DNA of 30,210 nucleotides from Polaromonas sp. GTDB lineage: Bacteria > Pseudomonadota > Gammaproteobacteria > Burkholderiales > Burkholderiaceae_C. The stretch spans positions 1 to 30,210 of the forward strand of contig JABMMH010000007.1 of the NCBI GenBank assembly GCA_013205645.1. Direction: 5' to 3'. Below are positions 1 to 7,269 of the stretch, one piece after another. Below the pieces are notes generated by a model. It was not told the origin of the DNA. It worked only from the letters and a program-made list of their open reading frames with translations, and searched no databases. A program made the translations under genes and the position numbers. Numbering within the stretch: position 1 is the stretch's first letter; every line of letters begins with the position of its first letter.

Positions 1-684
1 CGCAACAACCTGGCGCAATTTGTCGCCGGACTCGACAACTGCGGCGCTGGTGCCGTGCGCTTTGTAGCTGGCGACGTGATCTCGCCAACCCAAACGCGGC
101 CCTTCAAAGACGTGGTTCGACTGGCCTACGCCAACCGCATTCAATTGTGGAGCGACGGCTTCTACCGCACGCCCAAAATCCATTACGACAAAACCACCCT
201 GACCGGTCGGCCGTTTTATTACTTCGCCTACGGTGCGGCCTGCACCGAAGTCGCCATCGACACGCTGACCGGCGAAAGCCGCGTGCTCAAAGTCGACATC
301 CTGCATGACGTCGGCACCAGCATCAACCCGGCGATTGACATCGGGCAAATTGAAGGCGGCTTTATTCAAGGCATGGGTTGGCTGACCACCGAGCAACTGG
401 TCTGGAACGACAAGGGCCAGCTCAGCACACACGCCCCCAGCACCTACAAAATACCCGCTACGGGCGACGTGCCCGAACACTTCAAGGTCGCGCTATGGCC
501 TGAGGCCAACCGTGAAGACAACGTCTTTGGCAGCAAAGCCGTGGGCGAGCCGCCCCTCATGCTGGCCATCAGCGTGTATGAAGCCTTGAAGGACGCTGTG
601 GCGGCAGCGCGGGGAGGCGCTCAAACAATCAGGTTGACGGCGCCGGCCACCGCAGAAAATGTGCTCGAGGCGCTTACAGCCTGA
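1..684 (+). CDS. xdhB: Xanthine dehydrogenase molybdopterin-binding subunit, C-terminal part
   Basis: The reading frame is open from the first base, so the gene starts outside the window. About 227 C-terminal residues of a protein that is usually near 780 residues are visible. XdhB carries the molybdenum cofactor and oxidises hypoxanthine and xanthine to urate; electrons pass to the XdhA FeS/FAD subunit. The family motif KAVGEPPLMLA is present, and the Glu codon at 547-549 matches the catalytic glutamate of xanthine dehydrogenases. The stretch IQGMGWLTTEQLVW and the closing helix with VYEALKDAV are also typical. No xdhC follows directly: the next gene is an outer-membrane protein, and xdhC lies at 17445-18266. 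The urate product would be the substrate of PuuD at 13815-15014. Assignment is confident; the N-terminal half cannot be judged. Confidence 0.95.
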   Translation, partial: RNNLAQFVAGLDNCGAGAVRFVAGDVISPTQTRPFKDVVRLAYANRIQLWSDGFYRTPKIHYDKTTLTGRPFYYFAYGAACTEVAIDTLTGESRVLKVDILHDVGTSINPAIDIGQIEGGFIQGMGWLTTEQLVWNDKGQLSTHAPSTYKIPATGDVPEHFKVALWPEANREDNVFGSKAVGEPPLMLAISVYEALKDAVAAARGGAQTIRLTAPATAENVLEALTA

Positions 685-739
685 AGCCGTCATCCCGCAA
701 TCGGTGCGGCATGACGCCGTTGCCGGCCAGCGGCTTCAG
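681..739. repeat. Nested inverted repeats overlapping the xdhB stop codon
   Basis: CTGAAGCCG (681-689) is perfectly complementary to CGGCTTCAG (731-739). Inside it, CATCCCGCA (691-699) pairs with TGCGGCATG (705-713) at 8 of 9 positions around a 5-base loop. The structure starts on the stop codon of xdhB and could end or protect its transcript. There is no T-tract after the outer arm, so it is not a classical intrinsic terminator. The stretch 740-887 shows nothing else I recognise. Confidence 0.4.
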
Positions 740-887
740 GGCCAAGGCCGACCCGGCTGAAATAAGACGGGATCAGTGGGGACATGTCGGGCATGCATCG
801 CAAAACCGCCTAGAAAATTTTTTCCACATACAAAATCAGTTGTGGGTAAAAAATAAACGGTTATTTACGCTAAAAAACCACTATCGA

Positions 888-916
888 TTCACAAGTTGGC
901 ACAGCTCATGCATAGT
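888..916 (+). promoter_or_regulatory. Predicted sigma-70 promoter for the outer-membrane protein gene
   Basis: TTCACA (888-893, 5 of 6 to consensus) and CATAGT (911-916, 4 of 6) are separated by 17 bases. The start codon at 973 would leave a 5' leader of about 50 bases. This gives the gene a promoter independent of xdhB. It was read by eye, so confidence is moderate to low. Confidence 0.4.
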
Positions 917-972
917 AGATTTCCGAACAGCGCCCGCTGATTCGCCCTTCACGTACAACAACAGGATCAACC

Positions 973-1797
973 ATGAAAACCGTGTCTCGACTCACCACCC
1001 TCGCCGCCGTCTTGTTAGCCAGCTCAAGCGCTTTTGCCGCTGACTGGAGCAGCAACGCCATCACCTACAGCTACGTGCCGCACCAGTCAGAGCCTGGCGT
1101 GTCCGACAAAGTGGCGAAGAACATCATGACTTTCACGCACGTGAGCGGCGACAAGTTGGGCAGCAACTTGTTCAACATTGACTTGCTCAAGTCCGACAGT
1201 TCGGATCAGGCCAATCGCGGTGGTGGCGGAGCCCAAGAGTGGTACGGCTTTTACCAGCGCAACTTTTCCTTGAACGCCATGACTGGCAACAAAACCGGCT
1301 ACGGTATCGCCAAAGACCTGAACCTGACCGCACGCGTCGACGCTGGCGCCAAAAACACTGAATTTGCACCTGCTCCCCGCAAGTTACGCTTGGGTATGTC
1401 CGCTGCGATGCCTGTGAGTGCTGGTTTTTGGGACATCGGTGTGGCGGCTTACAAAGAGACTAATCACAACGGTATTGTTGGTAAGGCCGTCTCGTTTGAT
1501 GTGGCTCCGTCTCTGAGCTCGGCTTGGGCCATTCCTGTTGCGGGCATAGGTACTTTCGGCGGCTTCGCCAGCATCGTCGGCCCCAAAGGCAAGGACGGCT
1601 TTGGTGCGCAAACAGCCACTGAAACCTTGATTCGCGCCACTTTCATGTTTGACGTCATGGGGCCTAAAAGCGGTCTGACCGCTGGTGTCGGTGTTGAATA
1701 CTGGAACAACAAGTTCGGCTGCAAAAACAGCCAGTCATTCAAAAAGGACTCTTGCACGTCCACCACCCCCCTCGTACTGGTGTCCTACGCCCTGTAA
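973..1797 (+). CDS. Outer-membrane beta-barrel protein, possibly a Tsx-like nucleoside channel
   Basis: The protein has 274 residues. Residues 1-22 form a clear signal peptide ending in SAFA before ADWSS. The rest alternates short hydrophobic and polar stretches rich in Gly, Ser, Thr and aromatic residues, and ends in LVLVSYAL, as expected for a barrel inserted in the outer membrane. It resembles the outer envelope or nucleoside-binding proteins often annotated in Comamonadaceae, a Tsx-like family, but I recognise that only from overall look. Its place directly after xdhB fits uptake of purines or nucleosides; this is inference. An AGGA ribosome binding site lies about 6 bases before the ATG. 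Two Cys near residues 247 and 258 could form a loop disulfide. A strong terminator follows. Confidence 0.65.
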   Translation: MKTVSRLTTLAAVLLASSSAFAADWSSNAITYSYVPHQSEPGVSDKVAKNIMTFTHVSGDKLGSNLFNIDLLKSDSSDQANRGGGGAQEWYGFYQRNFSLNAMTGNKTGYGIAKDLNLTARVDAGAKNTEFAPAPRKLRLGMSAAMPVSAGFWDIGVAAYKETNHNGIVGKAVSFDVAPSLSSAWAIPVAGIGTFGGFASIVGPKGKDGFGAQTATETLIRATFMFDVMGPKSGLTAGVGVEYWNNKFGCKNSQSFKKDSCTSTTPLVLVSYAL

Positions 1798-1817
1798 TCA
1801 GTCTTCAAAGACTTGAC

Positions 1818-1854
1818 AAAAGGCGGTCGGCGCTTTCGCTCAGACCGCCTTTTT
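1818..1854. terminator. Bidirectional intrinsic terminator between the barrel gene and ttuD
   Basis: A perfect 11-bp stem (1818-1828 AAAAGGCGGTC with 1843-1853) encloses a 14-base loop and is followed by a T-run. The A-run on the left arm gives a T-run on the other strand as well. It lies 20 bases after the stop of the outer-membrane gene and 10 bases after the stop of ttuD, so it probably serves both convergent transcripts. Confidence 0.9.
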
Positions 1855-1863
1855 CATGGACGT

Positions 1864-3228
1864 TTACAAAATCAAAATCGCCCGAAAGTCATTCACATTG
1901 GTATGCGTCGGCCCGGTGATGACCAAGTCACCCAGCAGCTCAAAGTAACCATAGGCGTCATTGCGATCCAAGTATTGGTCGATTTTCATGCCGACGGCTT
2001 GGGCCCGAGCAAGTGTGTCTGGCGCGACGTAGGCACCGGCGTTGTCTTCCAAGCCGTCGATGCCATCGGTGTCGGCCGCCAAGGCGTGAACGCCTGAATG
2101 GCCCTGCAAACCGAGGGCTAGGCCCAAACAAAATTCACCAGCCCGACCACCGCGACCCCGCATTTTTTCATCGGCACCCGCCGGCTGCGAACGCACCGTC
2201 ACGGTGGTTTCACCACCACTCAAAATCACGCACGGTGCTGCAAACGGTTGGCCTTTTTGCTTGACCGCACGCGCCAGTGCCGCATGCACCTTGCCGACTT
2301 CGCGGGACTCGCCCTCCATCTCGTCACTCAGGATGTAGGCCGTCAAGCCGGCCGCGCGTGCCAGCTCGGCGGCCGCCTCCAGACTTTGCTGCGGCGTGGC
2401 AATCAGGTGGACTTCGTGACCATTGAAGACTGCGTCGCCGGGCTTGGGCGTTTCGAGCGCACCGCTTGCAAGATCGGCCCGCAAAGCTGGTGGCACCTCA
2501 ATGGCGTAGCGCTGCAAGATCGCCAACGCGTCTGCGCAGGTGGTGGCATCGGGCACGGTCGGGCCGCTGGCGATGATGGACGGGTTGTCACCCGGCACGT
2601 CGCTGATGGTCAAGGTGACGACACGCGCCGGTGCGCAAGCGGCCGCCAGCCGCCCGCCTTTGATGCGAGACAGGTGTTTGCGCACGCAATTCATCTCGCT
2701 GATGTTGGCGCCACTGTTCAGCAATTCTTTGTTGATGCGCTGCTTGTCTAGCAGCGTCAAGCCGTCGGCTGGCAGCGTCAACAGCGCTGAACCACCGCCT
2801 GAAATCAGGCACAGCACCAGATCGTTTTCAGTCAAGCCCTGCACCATGGCCAAGATGCGTTCAGCAGCGGCCAGTCCGGCAGCATCAGGCACTGGGTGCG
2901 CTGCCTCGACGATCTCAATGCGCGATTTCAGCCCAACAGGGCGCGGTGGAATGTGCTGATAACGCGTGACCACCAGCCCTTCCAAGGGTGCGTCGGCGGG
3001 CCAGAGCGCCTCAACCGCCTGCGCCATAGAACCGCCCGCCTTGCCAGCGCCAATCACGATGGTGCGACCGCCGCTTTCAGGGCTGGGGGGTGAGGGCAAA
3101 AAAGCCGCCGTGTTGTGCAGCGGCAAGGCGCGCAGCACGGCAGCTTGGTAGAGGCTCAGCAGAAATTCACGCGGCTGGTCTTGTGGCGACGGAGTGGCAC
3201 GGCTGGCGTGAATCTCGGAGATGGTCAA
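1864..3228 (-). CDS. ttuD: Glycerate kinase / hydroxypyruvate reductase family protein TtuD
   Basis: The protein has 454 residues and is full length for the GckA/TtuD (DUF4147 plus MOFRL) family. Visible motifs are GAGKAGGSMAQAVE near residue 60, LISGGGSALL near 140, ISDVPGDNPS near 210, GGETTVT in the second half, DTDGIDG, and a C-terminal TGPTHTNVNDFRA segment. Members are annotated either as hydroxypyruvate reductase or as ATP-dependent glycerate 2-kinase; biochemical work on the family favours the kinase. It would take the product of tartrate or hydroxypyruvate metabolism into glycolysis. It is the last gene of the minus-strand operon that begins with ttuC. The start used is TTG, with a GGA about 9 bases upstream. 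No in-frame ATG lies near the conserved N-terminus, so the start is uncertain by some residues. Confidence 0.9.
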   Translation of the reverse strand: MTISEIHASRATPSPQDQPREFLLSLYQAAVLRALPLHNTAAFLPSPPSPESGGRTIVIGAGKAGGSMAQAVEALWPADAPLEGLVVTRYQHIPPRPVGLKSRIEIVEAAHPVPDAAGLAAAERILAMVQGLTENDLVLCLISGGGSALLTLPADGLTLLDKQRINKELLNSGANISEMNCVRKHLSRIKGGRLAAACAPARVVTLTISDVPGDNPSIIASGPTVPDATTCADALAILQRYAIEVPPALRADLASGALETPKPGDAVFNGHEVHLIATPQQSLEAAAELARAAGLTAYILSDEMEGESREVGKVHAALARAVKQKGQPFAAPCVILSGGETTVTVRSQPAGADEKMRGRGGRAGEFCLGLALGLQGHSGVHALAADTDGIDGLEDNAGAYVAPDTLARAQAVGMKIDQYLDRNDAYGYFELLGDLVITGPTHTNVNDFRAILIL

Positions 3229-3284
3229 AGCAGTTCCAGTTTCAAGTGATTGAAAAAACTGCCCCCCAATAGCGACAGCAGCGC

Positions 3285-4268
3285 TTATTTTTTACCCAGT
3301 CCCAAACGCTGCGCACCTTCAATGTACAGCTTGATGCGGTCCTTCATGAAAGCGTCCATCTCCGCATTGCCGATGTTGACCAGCTCGAAACCGCTTTTGG
3401 CGGCCAACTCCTTCATCTCTGGGTCATTGTTCATCGCCATCCACATGTCAGCGATCTTTCTGCGGTTTTCAGGTGAAGTCGATTTTGGCACGCCAATGCC
3501 GCGGTAAGCACCGTCGACCCAGTCCACGCCGAGTTCACGAAAAGTCGGGACATCGGGCATCAGAGGGTGGCGTTTTTCCATGGCCACCGCCAGTGCTCGG
3601 ACCTTGCTCCGATTGGCAATCGCAAACGGCGTGTAGGTCACCGCACCGTCGATCTGCGCACCGATCACGGCCAGCGCCATGTCGCCCGTGCCTTTGTAGG
3701 GAACGTAGGTGCTCTTGACGCCGAAGGCCGCATTCAGGCGTTCGTGGGCCGCATGGTTGGCCGAATTCAAACCCGAGCCACCGAGGCTCATTTTGCCGGG
3801 CTCTTTTTTGGCGGCAGCGATGAACTCTGCGAAGGTTTTGTAAGGGCTGCTCACCGGCACGATCAGCACGTCAGGCGTGTAATGAAACCAAAAAGCCGGC
3901 GTGATGTCGGCTGTCTTGTATTGCACTTGGCCTTCGATCGGCTGAAAAACAATGTGCGGTAAATTGATACCGACCACGTTCAATCCGTCGCCGGGCAAGC
4001 TGTTCATTTGCGCCCACATCAGACCACCGCCAGCACCCGCCTTGTACTGAACGATGGTTTCGATCGCAGCGCATTTTTTCTTCAGCACCATTTGCTGGTG
4101 ACGCGCCGACAAATCGGATTCGCCGCCTGGCGGAAAAGCCTGCCAGTACTGCATGTTTCTTTCGGGGCAAGCGGGCATGGCGGGCGTCGTGGCGGTCGAT
4201 TGAGCCATCACCGCTGGCGCTGCGGCGAGGCACACAACACCCATCAGGTGGCTGATATTGAACTGCAT
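3285..4268 (-). CDS. Tripartite tricarboxylate transporter substrate-binding protein (Bug family), copy 1
   Basis: The protein has 327 residues. A signal peptide of 22 residues ends in AVMA before Gln23. The mature part has the Bug layout: a GAGGG loop near residue 80, VPYKGTGDMALAVIGAQID in the middle (ligand loop and dimer contact region), and PLMPDVPTFRELG after it. Such proteins bind a small carboxylate in the periplasm for a TctAB-type permease; no permease is in the window. It is a diverged member with Cys34 and Cys66, which might form a disulfide. The start is fixed by AAGGAGA 7 bases upstream of the ATG. Its first 22 codons and 31 upstream bases are almost identical to those of the Bug gene at 5113-6078, while the mature proteins differ strongly. 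Confidence 0.92.
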   Translation of the reverse strand: MQFNISHLMGVVCLAAAPAVMAQSTATTPAMPACPERNMQYWQAFPPGGESDLSARHQQMVLKKKCAAIETIVQYKAGAGGGLMWAQMNSLPGDGLNVVGINLPHIVFQPIEGQVQYKTADITPAFWFHYTPDVLIVPVSSPYKTFAEFIAAAKKEPGKMSLGGSGLNSANHAAHERLNAAFGVKSTYVPYKGTGDMALAVIGAQIDGAVTYTPFAIANRSKVRALAVAMEKRHPLMPDVPTFRELGVDWVDGAYRGIGVPKSTSPENRRKIADMWMAMNNDPEMKELAAKSGFELVNIGNAEMDAFMKDRIKLYIEGAQRLGLGKK

Positions 4269-4299
4269 GAGATGTCTCCTTGGGTGGTTCTCGTGAATG
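4200..4299 (-). repeat. 100-bp direct repeat, copy A (Bug leader and signal peptide)
   Basis: Bases 4200-4299 match 6010-6109 at 98 of 100 positions (differences at 4215/6025 and 4257/6067). The repeat covers 31 bases of leader, the AAGGAGA ribosome binding site, and the codons for the whole signal peptide. It stops at the first mature residue. One difference is silent and the other changes Asn4 to Lys4. It flanks the dehalogenase and second Bug gene. Confidence 0.97.
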
Positions 4300-4305
4300 T
4301 CACCG

Positions 4306-4321
4306 GCATCCTTGAGGATGC
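4306..4321. other. Short perfect hairpin in the dehalogenase-Bug intergenic region
   Basis: GCATCC (4306-4311) and GGATGC (4316-4321) pair around a TTGA loop. It lies just upstream of repeat copy A, in the 97 bases between the dehalogenase and the first Bug gene. There is no T-run in the direction of transcription (minus), so a terminator role is unlikely; RNA processing or stability is possible. Confidence 0.35.
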
Positions 4322-4365
4322 TCTTGTGGTTTTTCGATGACTTTAATCTTTAACAGGTGAAATTT

Positions 4366-5112
4366 TTAACAGCCCAGCTGGGCGGCTAGGTCGCCAAAAT
4401 CATGCGCATTGATATCAAAGGCCTGCCCAAATGAGGTATCCACTTTTCCATTAGCACCAAATTCGAGAGGGCGCGCCACAAAGGCAGTGTGCAGACCCAA
4501 GTCTTTTGCGGCCTTCAGGTCGTATTTGTGACAGGCGACCATCATCACCTCCGACGGGAGAAGCCCCAAATACTTCAGTGCAAGGCCATAGGTGCGTGGA
4601 TCAGGCTTGAAGGTTCCAGCCATCTCGGCCGCGAACACAGCATCCCATGGAAGATCACCATATTTCGAAATATTGACGACAGCGCTAACATCCGCATTTG
4701 ACAGCGTAGCAATTTTGTAATTTTTCTTGATACGTCTCAGACCCTCGATAACGTCCGGCCAGGGCCGTATTTTTTGCCAACCAAAGTTCAATTCCGCACG
4801 CTCTCCTTCTGAAAAAAAAGCCAGCTTTTTTTGTGTCAGTAATTGGTCTAGCGCTTCGCGGTAAATCAGGTCTACAGAAGTCCAGGGGCGGGTGCCGGCT
4901 AGGACTTCGTCGAGCGCGGGGCGGTACAGGCCGCGCCAGTCATCAACAAAAGAGCCCCAGTCGAAATGGCCTTCGCGCCCACGGCCCAGCCGGATAGCTT
5001 CATCAATCAATGTACCCCTGAAGTCAGTGGCAGTGCCCTGAACATCGAAGATCAAGGCTTTGAGAGCAGGAAACTTTGCTAATGTCATTTTTGCTATTGA
5101 GATACGAATCAT
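4366..5112 (-). CDS. Haloacid dehalogenase, type II (HAD superfamily)
   Basis: The protein has 248 residues, usual for L-2-haloacid dehalogenases, which replace the halogen of short 2-haloacids with hydroxyl through an aspartyl ester. Visible catalytic positions: Asp23 and Thr27 in FDVQGT, Arg60 in DWRGLY, Ser138-Asn139 in TLSNAD, Lys169 and Tyr175 in FKPDPRTY, and Asp198 in VACHKYD. At the place of the Ser-x-Asn of classical L-DEX enzymes it has Ala193-Cys-His195, so substrate preference may differ. The ATG follows the Bug stop codon with no gap (TAAATG), which suggests coupled translation. An internal ATG at residue 9, just before the conserved part, is an alternative start. Base composition looks AT-richer than in ttuC. 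The real substrate could also be a non-halogenated acid. Confidence 0.88.
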   Translation of the reverse strand: MIRISIAKMTLAKFPALKALIFDVQGTATDFRGTLIDEAIRLGRGREGHFDWGSFVDDWRGLYRPALDEVLAGTRPWTSVDLIYREALDQLLTQKKLAFFSEGERAELNFGWQKIRPWPDVIEGLRRIKKNYKIATLSNADVSAVVNISKYGDLPWDAVFAAEMAGTFKPDPRTYGLALKYLGLLPSEVMMVACHKYDLKAAKDLGLHTAFVARPLEFGANGKVDTSFGQAFDINAHDFGDLAAQLGC

Positions 5113-6078
5113 TTATTCGGTTTTAATACCGCGCTCTGCGATAAGTTTGCGCCAGAGTTTGATTTCTGCAGAAACAACAGCGCTGGTATCTGCTGGAGAA
5201 CCACCGATGACCTCGGAGCCCTGGGTCAGCAAAGCTGCTTTCAACTCGGGATCAGCCAAGGCAACGGTTGCAGCCTTGAAAAGCGTATCAACTCTATCCT
5301 GCGGAGTAGCCACTGGAACGAACATGCCCACCCAAGCGTCGACGACATATGTGGGATAACCACTCTCAGCAACGGTCGGGACATTTGGCAACGCGCTCAC
5401 ACGGTCCTTGGTTGTCACAGCAATGGCTCGAAGGCGACCGGCTTTGACATGCGGGATTGCAGCTATAGCTGTGACCCAAACCGCGCCGACCTGCCCGCCA
5501 ATAACGTCAACGACTGCAGCCCCACCACCACGATAAGGAATGTGCTGAAACTTGACATCACTCATAGATGACAGCAGCTCCGCGGCAAGATGGCCAGGTG
5601 TGCCCTGCCCACCGCTGGCATAGTTGCCCTCCGCAGGATTTTTCCTCACCCAGTCCAAGTATTCTTTTAAATTATTGGCTGGTATTTTCGGGTTTATCGC
5701 CAAGATTTGCGGGCCATTAGCCAGCAAGGTGACAGCCTTGAAATCTTTTTCAGTGTCGTAGGAAAGCTGCTTATACAAACCCGGATTAATCGAATGTGAT
5801 GAAAGCGTGACCAATACGGTGTAACCATCTGCCGCTGATTTTGACACCACACCAGTACCTACAGTTCCTCCCGCACCTGCCCGGTTTTCAATGATGACGG
5901 GCTGTTTCATTACGCTGGAAAGACGCACACCAAACTGTCTAGCGATGGCGTCCGATGTACCGCCAGTAGAGTATGGGACCACGAATTTGATAGCTTGCGA
6001 AGGATAATTTTGAGCCATCACCGCAGGCGCTGCGGCGAGGCACACAACACCCATCAGGTGGCTGATCTTGAACTGCAT
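5113..6078 (-). CDS. Tripartite tricarboxylate transporter substrate-binding protein (Bug family), copy 2
   Basis: The protein has 321 residues. After a 22-residue signal peptide it starts QNYPSQAIKFVVPYSTGG, the classic Bug N-terminus, followed by NRAGAGGTVGTG near residue 67, HIPYRGGGAAVVDVIGGQVG near 180 and LPNVPTVAESGYP. It is expected to deliver a carboxylate to a TctAB-type permease that is not present here. The start is the ATG at 6078 with AAGGAGA upstream; an in-frame upstream start at 6150 would run into ttuC and lacks a signal peptide at its N-terminus. The gene begins 32 bases after ttuC and its stop touches the dehalogenase ATG. Uptake of the dehalogenase substrate is a reasonable guess from this pairing. 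Confidence 0.93.
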   Translation of the reverse strand: MQFKISHLMGVVCLAAAPAVMAQNYPSQAIKFVVPYSTGGTSDAIARQFGVRLSSVMKQPVIIENRAGAGGTVGTGVVSKSAADGYTVLVTLSSHSINPGLYKQLSYDTEKDFKAVTLLANGPQILAINPKIPANNLKEYLDWVRKNPAEGNYASGGQGTPGHLAAELLSSMSDVKFQHIPYRGGGAAVVDVIGGQVGAVWVTAIAAIPHVKAGRLRAIAVTTKDRVSALPNVPTVAESGYPTYVVDAWVGMFVPVATPQDRVDTLFKAATVALADPELKAALLTQGSEVIGGSPADTSAVVSAEIKLWRKLIAERGIKTE

Positions 6079-6109
6079 GAGATGTCTCCTTGGGTGGTTC
6101 TCGTGAATG
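6010..6109 (-). repeat. 100-bp direct repeat, copy B (Bug leader and signal peptide)
   Basis: This is the partner of 4200-4299. It ends one base before the ttuC stop codon (6111-6113), so it contains nearly the whole ttuC-Bug spacer. Its left edge is at the signal-peptide cleavage site. The distance between copies is 1810 bases. Confidence 0.97.
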
Positions 6110-6110
6110 C

Positions 6111-7196
6111 TCAAGCTGCGCGCCGCTGTTCTGCGCTTAGCAGCTGACAAACCGCATCGGTCACTTGCGCGGTCGTGGCTTGGCCACCGAGGTCACGCGT
6201 GTGTAAGCGGACATCGGCCGTCACGGTCTCAATCGCCTGCATGAGTTGCGCAGCTTCTTGCACCAAGCCGAGGTGCTCGAGCATCATCACGCAGGACCAA
6301 AAAGTGCCGATCGGATTGGCCAGACCCAGACCCATGATGTCAAAAGCCGAGCCGTGAATCGGTTCAAACATAGACGGGTAGCGCCGCTCGGGGTCGATGT
6401 TGCCGGTGGGCGCAATGCCTAGGCTGCCGGCCAGCGCGGCGGCCAAGTCGCTCAGCACGTCAGCGTGCAGATTGGTGGCAACCAGCGTGTCCAGCGTGGC
6501 CGGGCGGTTGACCATGCGGGCGGTGCAGGCGTCGACCAGTTCTTTGTCCCACGTGACATCGGGGAACTCTTGGCTGATTTGGACAGCGATCTCGTCCCAC
6601 ATCACCATCGCATGACGCTGGGCGTTGGATTTGGTCACCACCGTCAGCAGCTTGCGGGGACGCGACTGAGCCAGTTTGAAAGCGAAACGCATGATGCGCT
6701 CGACACCGGCCCGCGTCAGAATCGACATGTCGGTAGCCACCTCAATCGGGTGCCCTTGGTGCACCCGGCCACCGACGCCGGCGTATTCGCCTTCCGAATT
6801 TTCGCGCACGATGACCCAGTTCAGGTCGTCAGCGCTGCAGCGTTTGAGCGGGCTGTCAATGCCGGGCAAGATGCGCGTCGGCCGCACGTTGGCGTACTGG
6901 TCAAAGCCTTGGCAAATCTTCAAGCGCAAGCCCCACAAAGTGATGTGGTCTGGGATGTGCGGGTCACCGGCGGAGCCAAACAAAATCGCGTCCATGGGTC
7001 TCAGCGCGTCTAGGCCGTCGGCCGGCATCATCACGCCATGCTGGCGGTAGTAGTCGCCGCCCCAGTCGAAACCGTGGAAGTCAAACTTGAACTTGTTTTG
7101 GGTCGCGGCCAGCGCTTGCAGCACGGTTTGCCCTGCGGGCACCACCTCTTTGCCAATGCCGTCGCCAGGAATACAGGCTATTTTGTAAATTTTCAT
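6111..7196 (-). CDS. ttuC: Tartrate dehydrogenase / decarboxylase (D-malate dehydrogenase type)
   Basis: The protein has 361 residues, full length for the NAD-dependent beta-decarboxylating dehydrogenases (isocitrate/isopropylmalate dehydrogenase superfamily). Visible motifs: IPGDGIGKEVVPAG at residue 9, GSAGDP near 75, NVRPTRILPGIDSPL (substrate arginines), ENSEGEYAGVGG (catalytic Tyr), TKSNAQRHAMVMWDE (catalytic Lys region), and NLHADVLSDLAAALAGSLG (metal-binding aspartates). The ILPG and EYAGVGG forms match the tartrate dehydrogenase/D-malate branch rather than LeuB. These enzymes oxidise tartrate or D-malate with Mn or Mg and NAD. It heads the minus-strand operon ending with ttuD, and is divergent from a LysR gene across 73 bases. 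Confidence 0.92.
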   Translation of the reverse strand: MKIYKIACIPGDGIGKEVVPAGQTVLQALAATQNKFKFDFHGFDWGGDYYRQHGVMMPADGLDALRPMDAILFGSAGDPHIPDHITLWGLRLKICQGFDQYANVRPTRILPGIDSPLKRCSADDLNWVIVRENSEGEYAGVGGRVHQGHPIEVATDMSILTRAGVERIMRFAFKLAQSRPRKLLTVVTKSNAQRHAMVMWDEIAVQISQEFPDVTWDKELVDACTARMVNRPATLDTLVATNLHADVLSDLAAALAGSLGIAPTGNIDPERRYPSMFEPIHGSAFDIMGLGLANPIGTFWSCVMMLEHLGLVQEAAQLMQAIETVTADVRLHTRDLGGQATTAQVTDAVCQLLSAEQRRAA

Positions 7197-7218
7197 GGCT
7201 TGACTTTAGCCATTGTTG

Positions 7219-7237
7219 AAAGCGCTTCAAGCGCTTA
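7219..7237. promoter_or_regulatory. Paired palindromic octamers, probable operator between ttuC and the LysR gene
   Basis: The octamer AAGCGCTT, itself a palindrome, occurs at 7220-7227 and again at 7229-7236, one base apart, so the 17-bp block is symmetrical. It sits in the 73-bp divergent spacer, the usual place for a LysR regulator to control its neighbour and itself. No good -35/-10 pair was clear for either gene. Confidence 0.5.
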
Positions 7238-7269
7238 AAGTAATGTCATTGTTTACTTTGGAGTTATCA

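Noticed and set aside
4306..4321. Intrinsic terminator between the dehalogenase and Bug copy 1
   Set aside because: The hairpin is only 6 bp and has no T-run in the direction of transcription.
6079..6150. Upstream start for Bug copy 2 inside ttuC
   Set aside because: The ATG at 6078 has an AAGGAGA site and begins the signal peptide, as in Bug copy 1; the longer form places charged residues before it.
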